DNA of 10,566 bases from Milkweed yellows phytoplasma str. MW1 (GTDB lineage Bacteria; Bacillota_I; Bacilli_A; Acholeplasmatales; Acholeplasmataceae). Shown in pieces: positions 1 through 6,485 of this stretch. Each line of letters begins with the position of its first letter. The stretch's first letter is position 1. The notes under the pieces were generated by a model that saw only the letters and a list, made by a program, of their open reading frames with translations, had not been told where the DNA came from and made no database searches. A program made the position numbers and the translations under genes. The stretch covers positions 1 to 10,566 of the forward strand of contig NZ_AKIL01000014.1 in NCBI RefSeq assembly GCF_000309485.1, in the 5' to 3' direction.

Positions 1-29
1 AAGAGAAAAATTATTTTGATAATTTTAAG

Positions 30-36
30 AAAGGGG
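30..36 (+). promoter_or_regulatory. Shine-Dalgarno of rplC (decides the start)
   Basis: AAAGGGG lies 6 nt before the ATG at 43. This supports that ATG over an in-frame TTG at 16, which has no purine-rich site before it and would add nine residues not found in the L3 family. Confidence 0.8.
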
Positions 37-42
37 ATCAAA

Positions 43-702
43 ATGGCTAAAGGAATTTTGGGAAGAAAATTAGGCATGACTCAAATTTTTGATGAACAAG
101 GATTTGTAATCCCTGTTACTGTTGTGGATGTTTCTGATAATGTTGTTTTACAACAAAAAACTATAGAAAAAGACGGCTATCAAGCCACTCAATTAGGATT
201 CGCTTCTAAAAAAGAAAAATCGTCCACAAAACCACTTATCGGTCATTTTGGTAAAGCCAGAACTACTCCTAAGTATTTTGTTAGAGAGTTATCTTTTTTA
301 CCTGACTTTAAAAACGAATTAGCTTCTTTAGAAGTAGGACAAACATTAACACAAGATATTTTCCAAACAGGAGAAATCGTTGATGTTGTAGGAATTAGCA
401 AAGGTAAAGGTTTTGCTGGTTCAATTAAAAGACATAACCAAAGTAGAGGGCCTGAGAGTCACGGTTCTAGATATCACAGAAGACCTGGTTCAATGGGACC
501 TATTAAAGGTAATATTAAAGGCAAAAAATTACCTGGACACATGGGTTGTGAAACAGTTACTGTTCAAAATTTAAAAATAGTTTCTGTTGTTTCTGATAAA
601 AAATTATTTTTAATTAAAGGCAATGTTCCTGGACCTAAAAAAGGTTTCTTAATAGTTAAAACTGCTGTGAAAAAAATGACAAGGGAGAATCCAAATGCCT
701 AA
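43..702 (+). CDS. rplC: 50S ribosomal protein L3
   Basis: L3 is an early-assembling large-subunit protein that binds 23S rRNA and sends a loop toward the peptidyl-transferase centre. The 219-residue product begins [16 protein letters not shown], the usual L3 start. It has the central [20 protein letters not shown] block (residues about 134-153) and the late VTVQNL and [10 protein letters not shown] segments. The ATG at 43 is preceded by AAAGGGG; the longer TTG form from 16 is unlikely. Length is slightly above the usual 205-212 because of a short tail ending MTRENPNA. The loop after SMGP (residues 151-160) is about two residues shorter than in Bacillus as I recall it. Its stop overlaps the rplD start by 8 nt. 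It is the first complete gene here; rpsJ normally precedes it. Confidence 0.97.
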   Translation: MAKGILGRKLGMTQIFDEQGFVIPVTVVDVSDNVVLQQKTIEKDGYQATQLGFASKKEKSSTKPLIGHFGKARTTPKYFVRELSFLPDFKNELASLEVGQTLTQDIFQTGEIVDVVGISKGKGFAGSIKRHNQSRGPESHGSRYHRRPGSMGPIKGNIKGKKLPGHMGCETVTVQNLKIVSVVSDKKLFLIKGNVPGPKKGFLIVKTAVKKMTRENPNA

Positions 703-1324
703 ATTTAATGTTTTTGATCAAAATGGTAAAATGAGTTCAGAAATTGTTTTATTAGATCAAGTTTTCGGTATAAAACCTAATCAACAAGTTTTATATGATG
801 TTGTTAATAAACAAAGAGCGGCAATGCGTCAAGGCACTCATTCAACTAAAAATAGATCTGCAGTTTCCGGCGGAGGAAGAAAACCTTGGGCTCAAAAAGG
901 CACAGGTAATGCTCGTCACGGTACGATTCGTTCTCCTTTATGGAGAGGCGGTGGAGTTGCTTTTGGTCCGAAACCAAGAGATTATGATTTTAAAATGAAT
1001 TGGAAAGTTAGAAGATTAGCTTTAAATTCCGCTTTGTCATTGCAAACTCAAAACAATAACTTAACCGTAGTTGAAACTTTAAAATTAGAAACACCAAAAA
1101 CTAAAGAATTTCAAAAAATTTTAAAAAATTTACAAATTACAGAAAAAGTTTTAGTAATAGTTACAGAAATAACTGAAAATTTAATGCGTTCTACTAATAA
1201 TTTACCTCAAGTAACTTTAGAAAGTGCTTCTCATGTAAGTGTTTATCAAATCTTGAATGCTAAACGTTTATTTGTAACTAAAGGCGCTATTGCTCATTTT
1301 GAGGAGGTTTTAAAAAATGATTAA
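695..1324 (+). CDS. rplD: 50S ribosomal protein L4
   Basis: L4 binds 23S rRNA and its long loop lines the exit tunnel beside L22. In E. coli it also represses its own operon; nothing here shows that this happens in this organism. The 209-residue product has the diagnostic tunnel-loop region, [20 protein letters not shown] followed by [16 protein letters not shown] and [15 protein letters not shown] (residues about 45-95), and the ALNSALS segment after it. The C-terminal half is less conserved, as is typical. Length matches the family (about 200-210). AAGGGAG at 681-687 lies 7 nt before the ATG, inside the end of rplC. The gene overlaps rplC and rplW by 8 nt each, with the same ATGNNTAA arrangement at both ends. 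Confidence 0.97.
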   Translation: MPKFNVFDQNGKMSSEIVLLDQVFGIKPNQQVLYDVVNKQRAAMRQGTHSTKNRSAVSGGGRKPWAQKGTGNARHGTIRSPLWRGGGVAFGPKPRDYDFKMNWKVRRLALNSALSLQTQNNNLTVVETLKLETPKTKEFQKILKNLQITEKVLVIVTEITENLMRSTNNLPQVTLESASHVSVYQILNAKRLFVTKGAIAHFEEVLKND

Positions 1325-1616
1325 ATATTATGAATGGCTTAAAACTCCTGTTATCACTGAAGCTACTAATAAAAAATTAGAATTACAAAACGAATACACT
1401 TTTAAAGTGGATAAAAGAGCTAATAAAATAGAAATTAAAAAAGCTGTTGAACACATTTTTAATGTTAAAGTTTTAATTGTACGTACTAGTAACGTTTTGC
1501 CTAAATACAAAAAAAAAGGTAAATACGAAGGTTATACGGCATCTTATAAAAAAGCTATCATTAAATTAGTTCCTGGCCAAAGAATAGACATTTTTAGCGA
1601 TTCTGATTCAAAATAA
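1317..1616 (+). CDS. rplW: 50S ribosomal protein L23
   Basis: L23 sits at the tunnel exit and is the known docking site for trigger factor and a contact for SRP and the translocon. The 99-residue product has the family landmarks: an early P-V-I-T-E-A segment, YTFKVDKRANKIEIKKAVE (residues about 27-45), a V-x-V-L-I-V-R strand, and a basic YKKKGKYEGYTASYKKAIIK loop before the final strand. Length is normal. A strong GAGGAGG at 1301-1307 lies 9 nt before the ATG, and the start overlaps the rplD stop by 8 nt, which suggests translational coupling. It is followed by a 53-nt gap, one of only two wide gaps in the operon. Identity is well supported by sequence and position. Confidence 0.95.
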   Translation: MIKYYEWLKTPVITEATNKKLELQNEYTFKVDKRANKIEIKKAVEHIFNVKVLIVRTSNVLPKYKKKGKYEGYTASYKKAIIKLVPGQRIDIFSDSDSK

Positions 1617-1628
1617 AAAAATAAAAGA

Positions 1629-1651
1629 TTAATTTTTTTTTAAAAAATTAA
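1629..1651 (+). other. AT-only inverted repeat in the rplW-rplB gap
   Basis: TTAATTTTTT (1629-1638) and AAAAAATTAA (1642-1651) are perfect reverse complements around a 3-nt TTT loop. The 10-bp stem has no G-C pair and no T-run after it, so it is a weak structure and a poor intrinsic terminator. It could be an mRNA-processing or weak pausing element, or a chance result of base composition. The repeat is seen directly; any function is speculation. Confidence 0.3.
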
Positions 1652-1669
1652 AGAAAGGTTATCCATTGC

Positions 1670-2500
1670 ATGTCTATTAAAAAATATAAACCTATATCTA
1701 ATGGCAGTCGTAATATGAGACTACAAAGTTTTGACGAGATCACTACTTCCAAACCTGAAAAAAGTTTATTACGTTCTAAAAAAAGTACAGGCGGAAGAAA
1801 TAATCAAGGAAAAATTACTGTAAGGCATCACGGCGGCGGAGTAAAACAAAAATATCGTATTATTGATTTTAAACGTAATAAAGACGATACGATTGGCAAA
1901 GTTGCTACTGTTGAATATGATCCAAATCGTAACGCTAATATTTCTTTAATCCATTATAAAGACGGAGAAAAAAGATATATTTTAGCTCCTAAAGGTTTAA
2001 CTGTAGGAACTGAGATTTCTGCTGGTTCTAATGCTGAAATTAAAGTAGGCAATACTTTACCATTAAAAAATATTCCTGCTGGTTCTTTCGTACACAATAT
2101 TGAGTTAAAACCTGGTAAAGGCGGACAATTAGCGCGCGGTGCGGGAACTTCTGTTCAAATCGTTAAAAAAGAAGAGAAATATGTTGTTCTTAGTTTGCCT
2201 TCCGGAGAGATTAGACAAGTTTTATCCACTTGTAGAGCCACTATCGGCGTTATAGGGAATGAAACTTATAAGTTGATTAGAAACGGTAAAGCAGGAAAAA
2301 CGCGTTATTTATCTATCAGACCAACCGTTAGAGGTTCTGCGATGAATCCTAACGATCACCCTCATGGCGGAGGAGAAGGCCGTGCTCCTATTGGACGTAA
2401 GTCGCCTATGACTCCTTGGGGTAAAAAAGCTCGTGGAGTGAAAACACGTAAAAAAAATAAATTTTCTAATAGTTTAATTTTAAAACGTCGTAAGAAATAA
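1670..2500 (+). CDS. rplB: 50S ribosomal protein L2
   Basis: L2 is a large, highly conserved 23S rRNA-binding protein needed for subunit association and for peptidyl-transferase structure. The 276-residue product has the [18 protein letters not shown] block (residues 52-69), the [15 protein letters not shown] segment (150-164), and the hallmark [20 protein letters not shown] (225-244). His230 there corresponds to the functionally studied His229 of E. coli L2. The C terminus is basic ([18 protein letters not shown]), as expected. Length matches the family (about 275). The ATG at 1670 has an AAAGG at 1654-1658, 11 nt away, a little far; a TTG at 1666 is out of frame. It follows a 53-nt gap holding an AT-rich inverted repeat and lies 17 nt before rpsS. 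Confidence 0.97.
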   Translation: MSIKKYKPISNGSRNMRLQSFDEITTSKPEKSLLRSKKSTGGRNNQGKITVRHHGGGVKQKYRIIDFKRNKDDTIGKVATVEYDPNRNANISLIHYKDGEKRYILAPKGLTVGTEISAGSNAEIKVGNTLPLKNIPAGSFVHNIELKPGKGGQLARGAGTSVQIVKKEEKYVVLSLPSGEIRQVLSTCRATIGVIGNETYKLIRNGKAGKTRYLSIRPTVRGSAMNPNDHPHGGGEGRAPIGRKSPMTPWGKKARGVKTRKKNKFSNSLILKRRKK

Positions 2501-2517
2501 AATAAAGAGGTAAATTT

Positions 2518-2799
2518 ATGGCTCGTTCGATTAAAAAAGGTCCTTTTTATGATGAACATTTATTAGCAAAAGTACTAAAACAGAACGCAACAAAAAATAA
2601 AAAAGTTATTCAAACACGTTCGCGCAGAACCACTATTTTACCAGAATTTATCGGTCATAAAATCGCTGTTTATAACGGAAGAGAATACATTATTTCTTCC
2701 ATTACAGAAGATATGGTGGGACACAAATTAGGTGAATTTTCTCCAACTCGTACTTTTCGCGGACATGCTAAAAAAGATAAAAAAATTCAAAAAAAATAA
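2518..2799 (+). CDS. rpsS: 30S ribosomal protein S19
   Basis: S19 lies in the head of the small subunit, forms a complex with S13 and takes part in intersubunit bridging and A-site tRNA contact. The 93-residue product begins [16 protein letters not shown] and contains the signature [13 protein letters not shown] and [20 protein letters not shown] (residues about 64-83), followed by a lysine-rich tail. Length is normal. AAAGAGG at 2504-2510 lies 7 nt before the ATG. The site AAAGAGGTAAATTTATG closely resembles that of rplP. Spacing is 17 nt from rplB and 20 nt to rplV. Confidence 0.97.
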   Translation: MARSIKKGPFYDEHLLAKVLKQNATKNKKVIQTRSRRTTILPEFIGHKIAVYNGREYIISSITEDMVGHKLGEFSPTRTFRGHAKKDKKIQKK

Positions 2800-2819
2800 T
2801 TTAGAAAGGCATTAAACAT

Positions 2820-3239
2820 ATGAATGTAAAAGCTATTGCAAATCAGATGTCTGTTGCTCCTAGAAAAACACGTTTAGTAGTGGATTTGATCCGTGGCAAA
2901 CATGTTAGAGAAGCGCAAGCAATTTTGATGTTTACTCCAAAAGCAGCATCTCCAATCGTTTCAAAGCTTTTAAAAAGTGCTGTTGCCAACGCTGTTCATA
3001 ATTTTAGCCTTAAAGAGGAAGAATTATACGTGAAAGAAATTTTTGTTAATGAAGGTCTTCGTTTAACTCGTTTATTACCAAGAGCTAAAGGTAAAACTGA
3101 TAAAATTAAGAAAAGAACTTCTCATATTACAATAGTTGTTTCTTCCAAAACGGCAGAAGAAAAGAAAACAGTTAAAAAGCAATCAGTCATCCAACAAATA
3201 GAAGGAAAGGAGATAGTTGAAAATGGGTCAAAAGAGTAG
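2820..3239 (+). CDS. rplV: 50S ribosomal protein L22 with C-terminal extension
   Basis: L22 binds all 23S rRNA domains; its long beta hairpin lines the exit tunnel, and its globular part lies near the exit. Of 139 residues, 1-110 form a normal L22: [17 protein letters not shown] (11-27), ANAVHNF, then [20 protein letters not shown] and [11 protein letters not shown] across the hairpin. Residues 111-139 are a charged tail absent from the usual 110-115-residue family form. AGAAAGG at 2803-2809 precedes the ATG at normal spacing. The gene ends with TAG and overlaps rpsC by 17 nt. The DNA coding for the tail also holds the rpsC ribosome-binding site. rplV-rpsC is a standard phytoplasma typing locus. 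No sign of transfer is seen; the tail matches its surroundings in base composition. Confidence 0.96.
   Translation: MNVKAIANQMSVAPRKTRLVVDLIRGKHVREAQAILMFTPKAASPIVSKLLKSAVANAVHNFSLKEEELYVKEIFVNEGLRLTRLLPRAKGKTDKIKKRTSHITIVVSSKTAEEKKTVKKQSVIQQIEGKEIVENGSKE
3206..3212 (+). promoter_or_regulatory. Shine-Dalgarno of rpsC inside rplV (decides the start)
   Basis: AAAGGAG lies 10 nt before the ATG at 3223, within the last codons of rplV. It supports that ATG, giving the canonical MGQK start, over an in-frame TTG at 3217 that is only 4 nt from the site. Confidence 0.75.
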
Positions 3240-4017
3240 TCCAATCGGTTTAAGATTAGGAATCATTAGAAATTGGGATTCCAAATGGTACGCCGAAGAT
3301 AAACAAGTTCCTAATTTAATTCTTGAAGATTATCAAATCAGAAATTTAATTAATAACCATTATTCTAAAGCAACTATTTCCCGTATTGAAATTCAACGTT
3401 TTAAAAAAACCAACAAAGAACAAATCCAAATTTTTTTATACACTTCAAAATTAGGCATAGTTGTTGGACCTGAAAACAAAGAAAAAAATAAATTAGTTGA
3501 AAAAATCGAAAAATTGATTAAAAAAGATATTATTTTAAACGTCTTAGAAGTTAAAAACCCTGATAAAGTGGCTACATTGGTAGCACAAAATTTAGCTATC
3601 CAATTAGAACAAAGAGCTTTTTTTCGAGCTGCTCAAAAAATGACAGCACAAAAGGTTTTCAAAACAGGCGTTAAAGGTGTTAAAATTATTATTTCTGGTC
3701 GTTTAGGCGGCGCTGAAATAGCTAGACAAGAAACTCTTTCTAAAGGGCTTGTTCCTCTTCATACTCTAAGAGCTGATATCGATTATGCTTTTGAAGAAGC
3801 TCACACTACTTATGGCGTTTTAGGCGTTAAAGTATGGATTTATCATGGTGAAGTTTTACCTAAACAAACTATCGAAGATACTAGAAAAGTATTAGTTTCT
3901 CAATATGATGAAAAAAGAGTTAATCCTCAAGATAGAAAACCAAAATTTGAAAATAAAAAAACATTTTCAAAAAAAGTTAACAATAATAAAAATGTTAAAA
4001 CAAAAATAACGTCCTAG
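3223..4017 (+). CDS. rpsC: 30S ribosomal protein S3
   Basis: S3 forms part of the mRNA entry pore with S4 and S5 and contributes to helicase activity. The 264-residue product begins [20 protein letters not shown]. The N-terminal KH domain spans about residues 40-108. The C-terminal domain is recognised by [14 protein letters not shown] (127-140), [20 protein letters not shown] (149-168) and [14 protein letters not shown] (197-210). Two things are odd. The KH GXXG loop reads GPEN (82-85) rather than the usual GKGG or GKKG. Residues about 216-264 form a basic, Asn/Lys-rich tail that makes the protein longer than the common 210-240. The ATG at 3223 matches the family start; a TTG at 3217 does not. 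It overlaps rplV by 17 nt, ends in TAG and lies 22 nt before rplP. Confidence 0.97.
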   Translation: MGQKSSPIGLRLGIIRNWDSKWYAEDKQVPNLILEDYQIRNLINNHYSKATISRIEIQRFKKTNKEQIQIFLYTSKLGIVVGPENKEKNKLVEKIEKLIKKDIILNVLEVKNPDKVATLVAQNLAIQLEQRAFFRAAQKMTAQKVFKTGVKGVKIIISGRLGGAEIARQETLSKGLVPLHTLRADIDYAFEEAHTTYGVLGVKVWIYHGEVLPKQTIEDTRKVLVSQYDEKRVNPQDRKPKFENKKTFSKKVNNNKNVKTKITS

Positions 4018-4039
4018 ATGGGGAAAGAGGTAAATAATT

Positions 4040-4459
4040 ATGTTAATGCCAAAAAAAACTAAATACCGTCGCCCACATCGTGTAAGTTACGAAGGAAAAT
4101 CTAAAGGTAAAAATAAGATCAATAATGGTAATTATTGTCTTATCGCAAAAGAAGGAGCTTGGATTACTAGCCAACAAATAGAATCTGCTCGTATTGCTAT
4201 GACTCGTCATATGAAAAGAGAAGGTAAAGTTTGGTTAAACATCTTCCCTCATTTATCTTTAACTAGAAAGCCTTTAGAAGTTCGGATGGGTTCCGGAAAA
4301 GGTGCTCCTGAATTTTGGGTAGCGGTTGTTAAAAAAGGCAAAGTACTTTTTGAAGTTAGTGATCTTAATAATTTAGAAAAAACAGAAAAAGAAGCTCTAA
4401 GACTTGCATCTCATAAATTACCTATTAAAACTAAAATCGTTAAAAGAGGTCAAGAATAA
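4040..4459 (+). CDS. rplP: 50S ribosomal protein L16
   Basis: L16 contacts the A-site tRNA elbow region and is needed late in large-subunit assembly. The 139-residue product begins [15 protein letters not shown] and contains [20 protein letters not shown] (residues about 38-57), the KVWLNIFP strand, the RMGSGKGAP loop and a [16 protein letters not shown] terminus, all standard L16 landmarks. Length is normal (137-144). AAAGAGG at 4024-4030 is 9 nt before the ATG at 4040 but 15 nt before the next in-frame ATG at 4046, so 4040 is preferred and matches the MLxPK start of Bacillus. Its stop TAA shares one base with the rpmC ATG (TAATG), a typical coupling arrangement. Confidence 0.97.
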   Translation: MLMPKKTKYRRPHRVSYEGKSKGKNKINNGNYCLIAKEGAWITSQQIESARIAMTRHMKREGKVWLNIFPHLSLTRKPLEVRMGSGKGAPEFWVAVVKKGKVLFEVSDLNNLEKTEKEALRLASHKLPIKTKIVKRGQE

Positions 4460-4815
4460 TGAAAATCAAAGACGTTCGTAAAATGACAAACGAAGAATTA
4501 AATGATAAAATTCTTCATTTTAAAAAAGAATTATTTGACACTAAATTACAATTAGAATTATCTAAAACAAAAAATACTTCTCGTGTGCGTAAAATCAGAA
4601 TCATAATTGCACAAATGAAAACAGTTTTAAACGAAAGAAAGTTATCTCACAATGTAGTTGTTGAGAATATCCCAAAAGATTCTAAAATATCAGTTGAAGA
4701 ACAAAAATTAATTCAAAATAATCCATTAGAAAACGACAAAGTAGAAACTACAGAAGTTGAAACTGAACAAACGGAAAACAAAGAAAAAAATAAAGAATTA
4801 GATATGCAAAAATAA
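4459..4815 (+). CDS. rpmC: 50S ribosomal protein L29 with long acidic C-terminal extension
   Basis: L29 is a small helical hairpin protein that, with L23, borders the tunnel exit. Residues 1-63 are a complete L29: an early KDVRKMTNEELNDKI segment, the FKKELFDTKLQLEL helix (21-34) and the TSRVRKIRIIIAQMKTVLNE helix (40-59). Residues 64-118 are extra. This tail has 14 acidic residues, 8 lysines and no arginine, and ends in Glu/Thr/Asn/Lys-rich low complexity, so it is probably disordered. The family is usually 60-70 residues. From memory, long L29 tails also occur in Mycoplasma pneumoniae. The frame is continuous with no sign of a frameshift, and it does not resemble S17, which is complete downstream. 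It overlaps rplP by 1 nt and is followed by the widest gap in the operon, with a terminator-like hairpin. Confidence 0.93.
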   Translation: MKIKDVRKMTNEELNDKILHFKKELFDTKLQLELSKTKNTSRVRKIRIIIAQMKTVLNERKLSHNVVVENIPKDSKISVEEQKLIQNNPLENDKVETTEVETEQTENKEKNKELDMQK

Positions 4816-4816
4816 A

Positions 4817-4852
4817 TATATATTTTTGGCAAATAAAATATATAATTTTTTT
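4817..4852 (+). terminator. Terminator-like AT hairpin plus T-run after rpmC
   Basis: The arm at 4817-4826 (TATATATTTT) is the exact reverse complement of 4835-4844 (AAAATATATA), with an 8-nt loop TGGCAAAT. Seven T follow at 4846-4852. It starts 2 nt after the rpmC stop. Hairpin plus T-run is the shape of an intrinsic terminator, but a stem without G-C pairs would be weak, so partial attenuation is more likely than full termination. In such AT-rich DNA chance cannot be excluded. A full stop here would need a new promoter before rpsQ, and no clear one is visible. Confidence 0.35.
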
Positions 4853-4910
4853 GTAGATTCTTTATTTCAATAAAATAAAATTCAAACAAAAGAAAAGGAG
4901 GTTGATTTCA
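4853..4910 (+). promoter_or_regulatory. Rest of the rpmC-rpsQ spacer, leader of rpsQ
   Basis: This very AT-rich stretch ends with the strong rpsQ ribosome-binding site AAAGGAGG (4894-4901), 9 nt before the ATG at 4911. That site supports the ATG over an in-frame TTG at 4902, which directly abuts it. A loose promoter could be drawn from TTGTAG (4851-4856) with TAAAAT at 4871 or 4876, but spacers of 14 or 19 nt are poor. The ribosome-binding site is well supported; a promoter is only a possibility. Confidence 0.45.
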
Positions 4911-5177
4911 ATGCGTAATTCTAGAAAGATTTTATCAGGCGTAGTTGTTTCTGATAAAATGCAAAAAACAATTACTGTTGCTGTGGATACTTACAAAAAA
5001 GATTCTTTATACAAAAAAAGAGTGAAAAAAACTAACAAATTTCATGTTCACGATGAAAAAGAAGTTGCAAAAGTAGGCGATTTAGTTAATTTTATGGAAA
5101 CAAGACCTATTTCTAAAACTAAAAAATTTCGTTTATTCAAAGTTGTCAATGCCAAAAATAAGGAGTCTCAAATATGA
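4911..5177 (+). CDS. rpsQ: 30S ribosomal protein S17
   Basis: S17 is a primary 16S rRNA-binding protein in the lower body of the small subunit. The 88-residue product begins [20 protein letters not shown] and shows the S17 pattern: [20 protein letters not shown], then [20 protein letters not shown], then [17 protein letters not shown]. Length is normal (80-90). The ATG at 4911 follows a strong AAAGGAGG; three extra codons from a TTG at 4902 are improbable. It stops at TGA, with the rplN ATG overlapping as ATGA, which also shows that TGA is not a sense codon here. A 95-nt gap separates it from rpmC, so rpsQ may head a transcript with the spc genes instead of ending the S10 part as in E. coli. 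Confidence 0.96.
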   Translation: MRNSRKILSGVVVSDKMQKTITVAVDTYKKDSLYKKRVKKTNKFHVHDEKEVAKVGDLVNFMETRPISKTKKFRLFKVVNAKNKESQI

Positions 5178-5554
5178 TTCAAAAAAATACTCGTTTAGTA
5201 GTGGCAGACAATAGCGGAGCTAAAGAGGTTTTAGTTATTGGTATTCCTGGCGGAAGTAAAAAACGTTACGCTTATATAGGCGATTTAGTTGTAGTAACTG
5301 TAAAAAAAACTATTGCTTCTAGCGCAGTTAAAAAAGGAACAGTTACAAAAGCTTTAATTTTACGCACTAAACATGGTTTAAAAGGCAAAGACGGCAGTTA
5401 TATTAAATTTGATGATAACGCAGTTGTTATTGTTAAAGACGATATGACGCTTAAAGGAACAAGAATATTTGGACCTGTTGTTAAAAATCAAAAGTTAAGA
5501 GATAATAATTTTTCTAAATTTCTGTCTTTAGCTGAAGAAGTATTTATAATATGA
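5174..5554 (+). CDS. rplN: 50S ribosomal protein L14
   Basis: L14 lies at the subunit interface with L3 and L19, takes part in intersubunit bridging and is the binding site of the silencing factor RsfS. The 126-residue product begins [20 protein letters not shown] and contains [20 protein letters not shown] (27-45), [15 protein letters not shown] (73-87) and KGTRIFGPV (94-102). The usual length is 122. After GPV the sequence reads [11 protein letters not shown] where the family commonly has (T/A)RELR..NF, about two residues longer. AAGGAG at 5160-5165 is 8 nt before the ATG, which overlaps the rpsQ TGA by 4 nt. It ends in TGA, the only TGA stop here not inside an overlap, 10 nt before rplX. 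Confidence 0.96.
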   Translation: MIQKNTRLVVADNSGAKEVLVIGIPGGSKKRYAYIGDLVVVTVKKTIASSAVKKGTVTKALILRTKHGLKGKDGSYIKFDDNAVVIVKDDMTLKGTRIFGPVVKNQKLRDNNFSKFLSLAEEVFII

Positions 5555-5564
5555 GGTATGATGA

Positions 5565-5912
5565 ATGTATATTAAAGTAGGAGATATAGTTGCTATTATC
5601 GCTGGAAAAGATCGTTTTTCAACTGATGAAAAAGACAAAAAAACTCTTAAAAGCGGAAAAGTAGTAAAAGTTTTTTTTAAAGAACAAAAAGTTTTAGTTG
5701 AAGGAATAAATATTGTTACTAAACATAAAACTCCTTCAGACAACGAAAATAAAGGAAATATCATTAAAGAAGAATTGCCTATTCATGTTTCTAATGTTGC
5801 TGTAATAGATCCTGTTAAAAACGTGCCTACACGTGTTGGTTACCGTTTTGAGTCAGGTAAAAAAGCACGTTATGCAAAAAAATCAGGCACTACTTTAGAT
5901 ATTTCTAAATAA
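5565..5912 (+). CDS. rplX: 50S ribosomal protein L24 with enlarged KOW loop
   Basis: L24 is an assembly-initiating 23S rRNA-binding protein whose N-terminal KOW domain lies near the tunnel exit. The 115-residue product starts MYIKVGDIVAIIAGKD and later has KVLVEGINIVTKHKTPS (42-58), ELPIHVSNVAVIDP, PTRVGYRF and KKARYAKKSGTTLD. The KOW motif normally continues GKDKGKxG(T/K)V. Here GKD (14-16) is followed by RFSTDEKDKKTLKSGKV, about ten residues longer, before the next beta strand. Apart from this the protein is colinear with the family (100-115 residues). GAGGT at 5553-5557 is 7 nt before the ATG; ATGs at 5558 and 5561 are out of frame. It ends 15 nt before rplE. Confidence 0.95.
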   Translation: MYIKVGDIVAIIAGKDRFSTDEKDKKTLKSGKVVKVFFKEQKVLVEGINIVTKHKTPSDNENKGNIIKEELPIHVSNVAVIDPVKNVPTRVGYRFESGKKARYAKKSGTTLDISK

Positions 5913-5927
5913 AGAAGGTTTGAATCA

Positions 5928-6473
5928 ATGAAAAAAGAGAATAATTGTACTGAAAATAATTCGTTTTTGGCTTTAAAAGAAATTTTTAATTTTAAATCAG
6001 TAATGCAAGTTCCTAAAATAGACAAAATAGTGATCAATGTGGGGATGGGCGAAGCTGTTACTAACATTAAAGTTTTGGATGAATTTTCAGAACAATTAAC
6101 TGCTATCAGCGGACAAAGACCTGTTATCGTTAAAGCTAAAAAATCTATCTCTAACTTCAAGTTAAGAGAAGGAATGCCAATCGGTTTAAAAGTTACTTTA
6201 AGAGGTAACAAACAAAAATCTTTTTTAAACAAATTAATCCATATCGCATTACCTCGTGTAAGAGATTTCAGAGGAGTTCCTACTAAGTCTTTTGATGGTA
6301 GAGGTAATTATGCGCTTGGCATTAAAGAACAAATTATTTTCCCTGAAATTAGTTTTGATAAAGTTAAAAAAATTTTTGGAATGGATATTTGTATTGTCAC
6401 TACAGCAAAAAACGATGAAGATGCTAGAAAATTATTAGAATTTCACGGCATGCCTTTTAAAAAAAATAAATAA
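5928..6473 (+). CDS. rplE: 50S ribosomal protein L5
   Basis: L5 binds 5S rRNA with L18 and contacts the P-site tRNA and the small-subunit head. The 181-residue product contains [20 protein letters not shown] (residues about 25-44), [63 protein letters not shown] and a C-terminal [15 protein letters not shown]. All are classic L5 features, and length is normal (about 179). The first 15 residues ([15 protein letters not shown]) are unlike the common YxxEIxPxL start, but the distance to the first conserved block is standard, so the ATG at 5928 is supported. AGAAGG at 5913-5918 lies 9 nt before it. No obvious S8-binding operator of the E. coli spc type is seen in the 15-nt gap before it. Confidence 0.97.
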   Translation: MKKENNCTENNSFLALKEIFNFKSVMQVPKIDKIVINVGMGEAVTNIKVLDEFSEQLTAISGQRPVIVKAKKSISNFKLREGMPIGLKVTLRGNKQKSFLNKLIHIALPRVRDFRGVPTKSFDGRGNYALGIKEQIIFPEISFDKVKKIFGMDICIVTTAKNDEDARKLLEFHGMPFKKNK

Positions 6474-6485
6474 AATGGAGTTTTT

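Noticed and set aside
1..42. Possible end of rpsJ (S10): one frame reads Arg-Glu-Lys-Leu-Phe then TGA at 17-19.
   Set aside because: Five codons are too few to recognise S10, and they do not match the common S10 ending. The position is right for rpsJ, but the sequence does not support it.
795..998. Open frame on the + strand inside rplD.
   Set aside because: It lies wholly within the strongly conserved L4 loop region in another frame, has no ribosome-binding site of its own and resembles no family.
2362..2559. Minus-strand open frames, here and at 1328-1510, 5528-5764, 5870-6232, 6641-6835, 8016-8294 and 9669-9905.
   Set aside because: All are antisense to well-identified genes, show no family features and cross gene boundaries; they are chance frames in AT-rich DNA.
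4648..4815. L29 tail as a separate small gene or a frameshifted fragment.
   Set aside because: The frame is continuous with the L29 core, no internal ATG with a good ribosome-binding site is seen, and the sequence matches no neighbour.
4841..4846. TATAAT as a -10 promoter box before rpsQ.
   Set aside because: It lies in the right arm of the hairpin; no -35 box occurs at 16-18 nt (the TTGGCA at 4826 is only 9 nt away) and there is no extended -10 TGN.
4902..4910. TTG start for rpsQ.
   Set aside because: It directly abuts the Shine-Dalgarno, leaving no spacing; the ATG at 4911 is well placed.
5913..5927. S8-binding translational operator before rplE, as in the E. coli spc operon.
   Set aside because: The 15-nt gap shows only a ribosome-binding site and no matching helix; I could not find an S8-like RNA site by eye.
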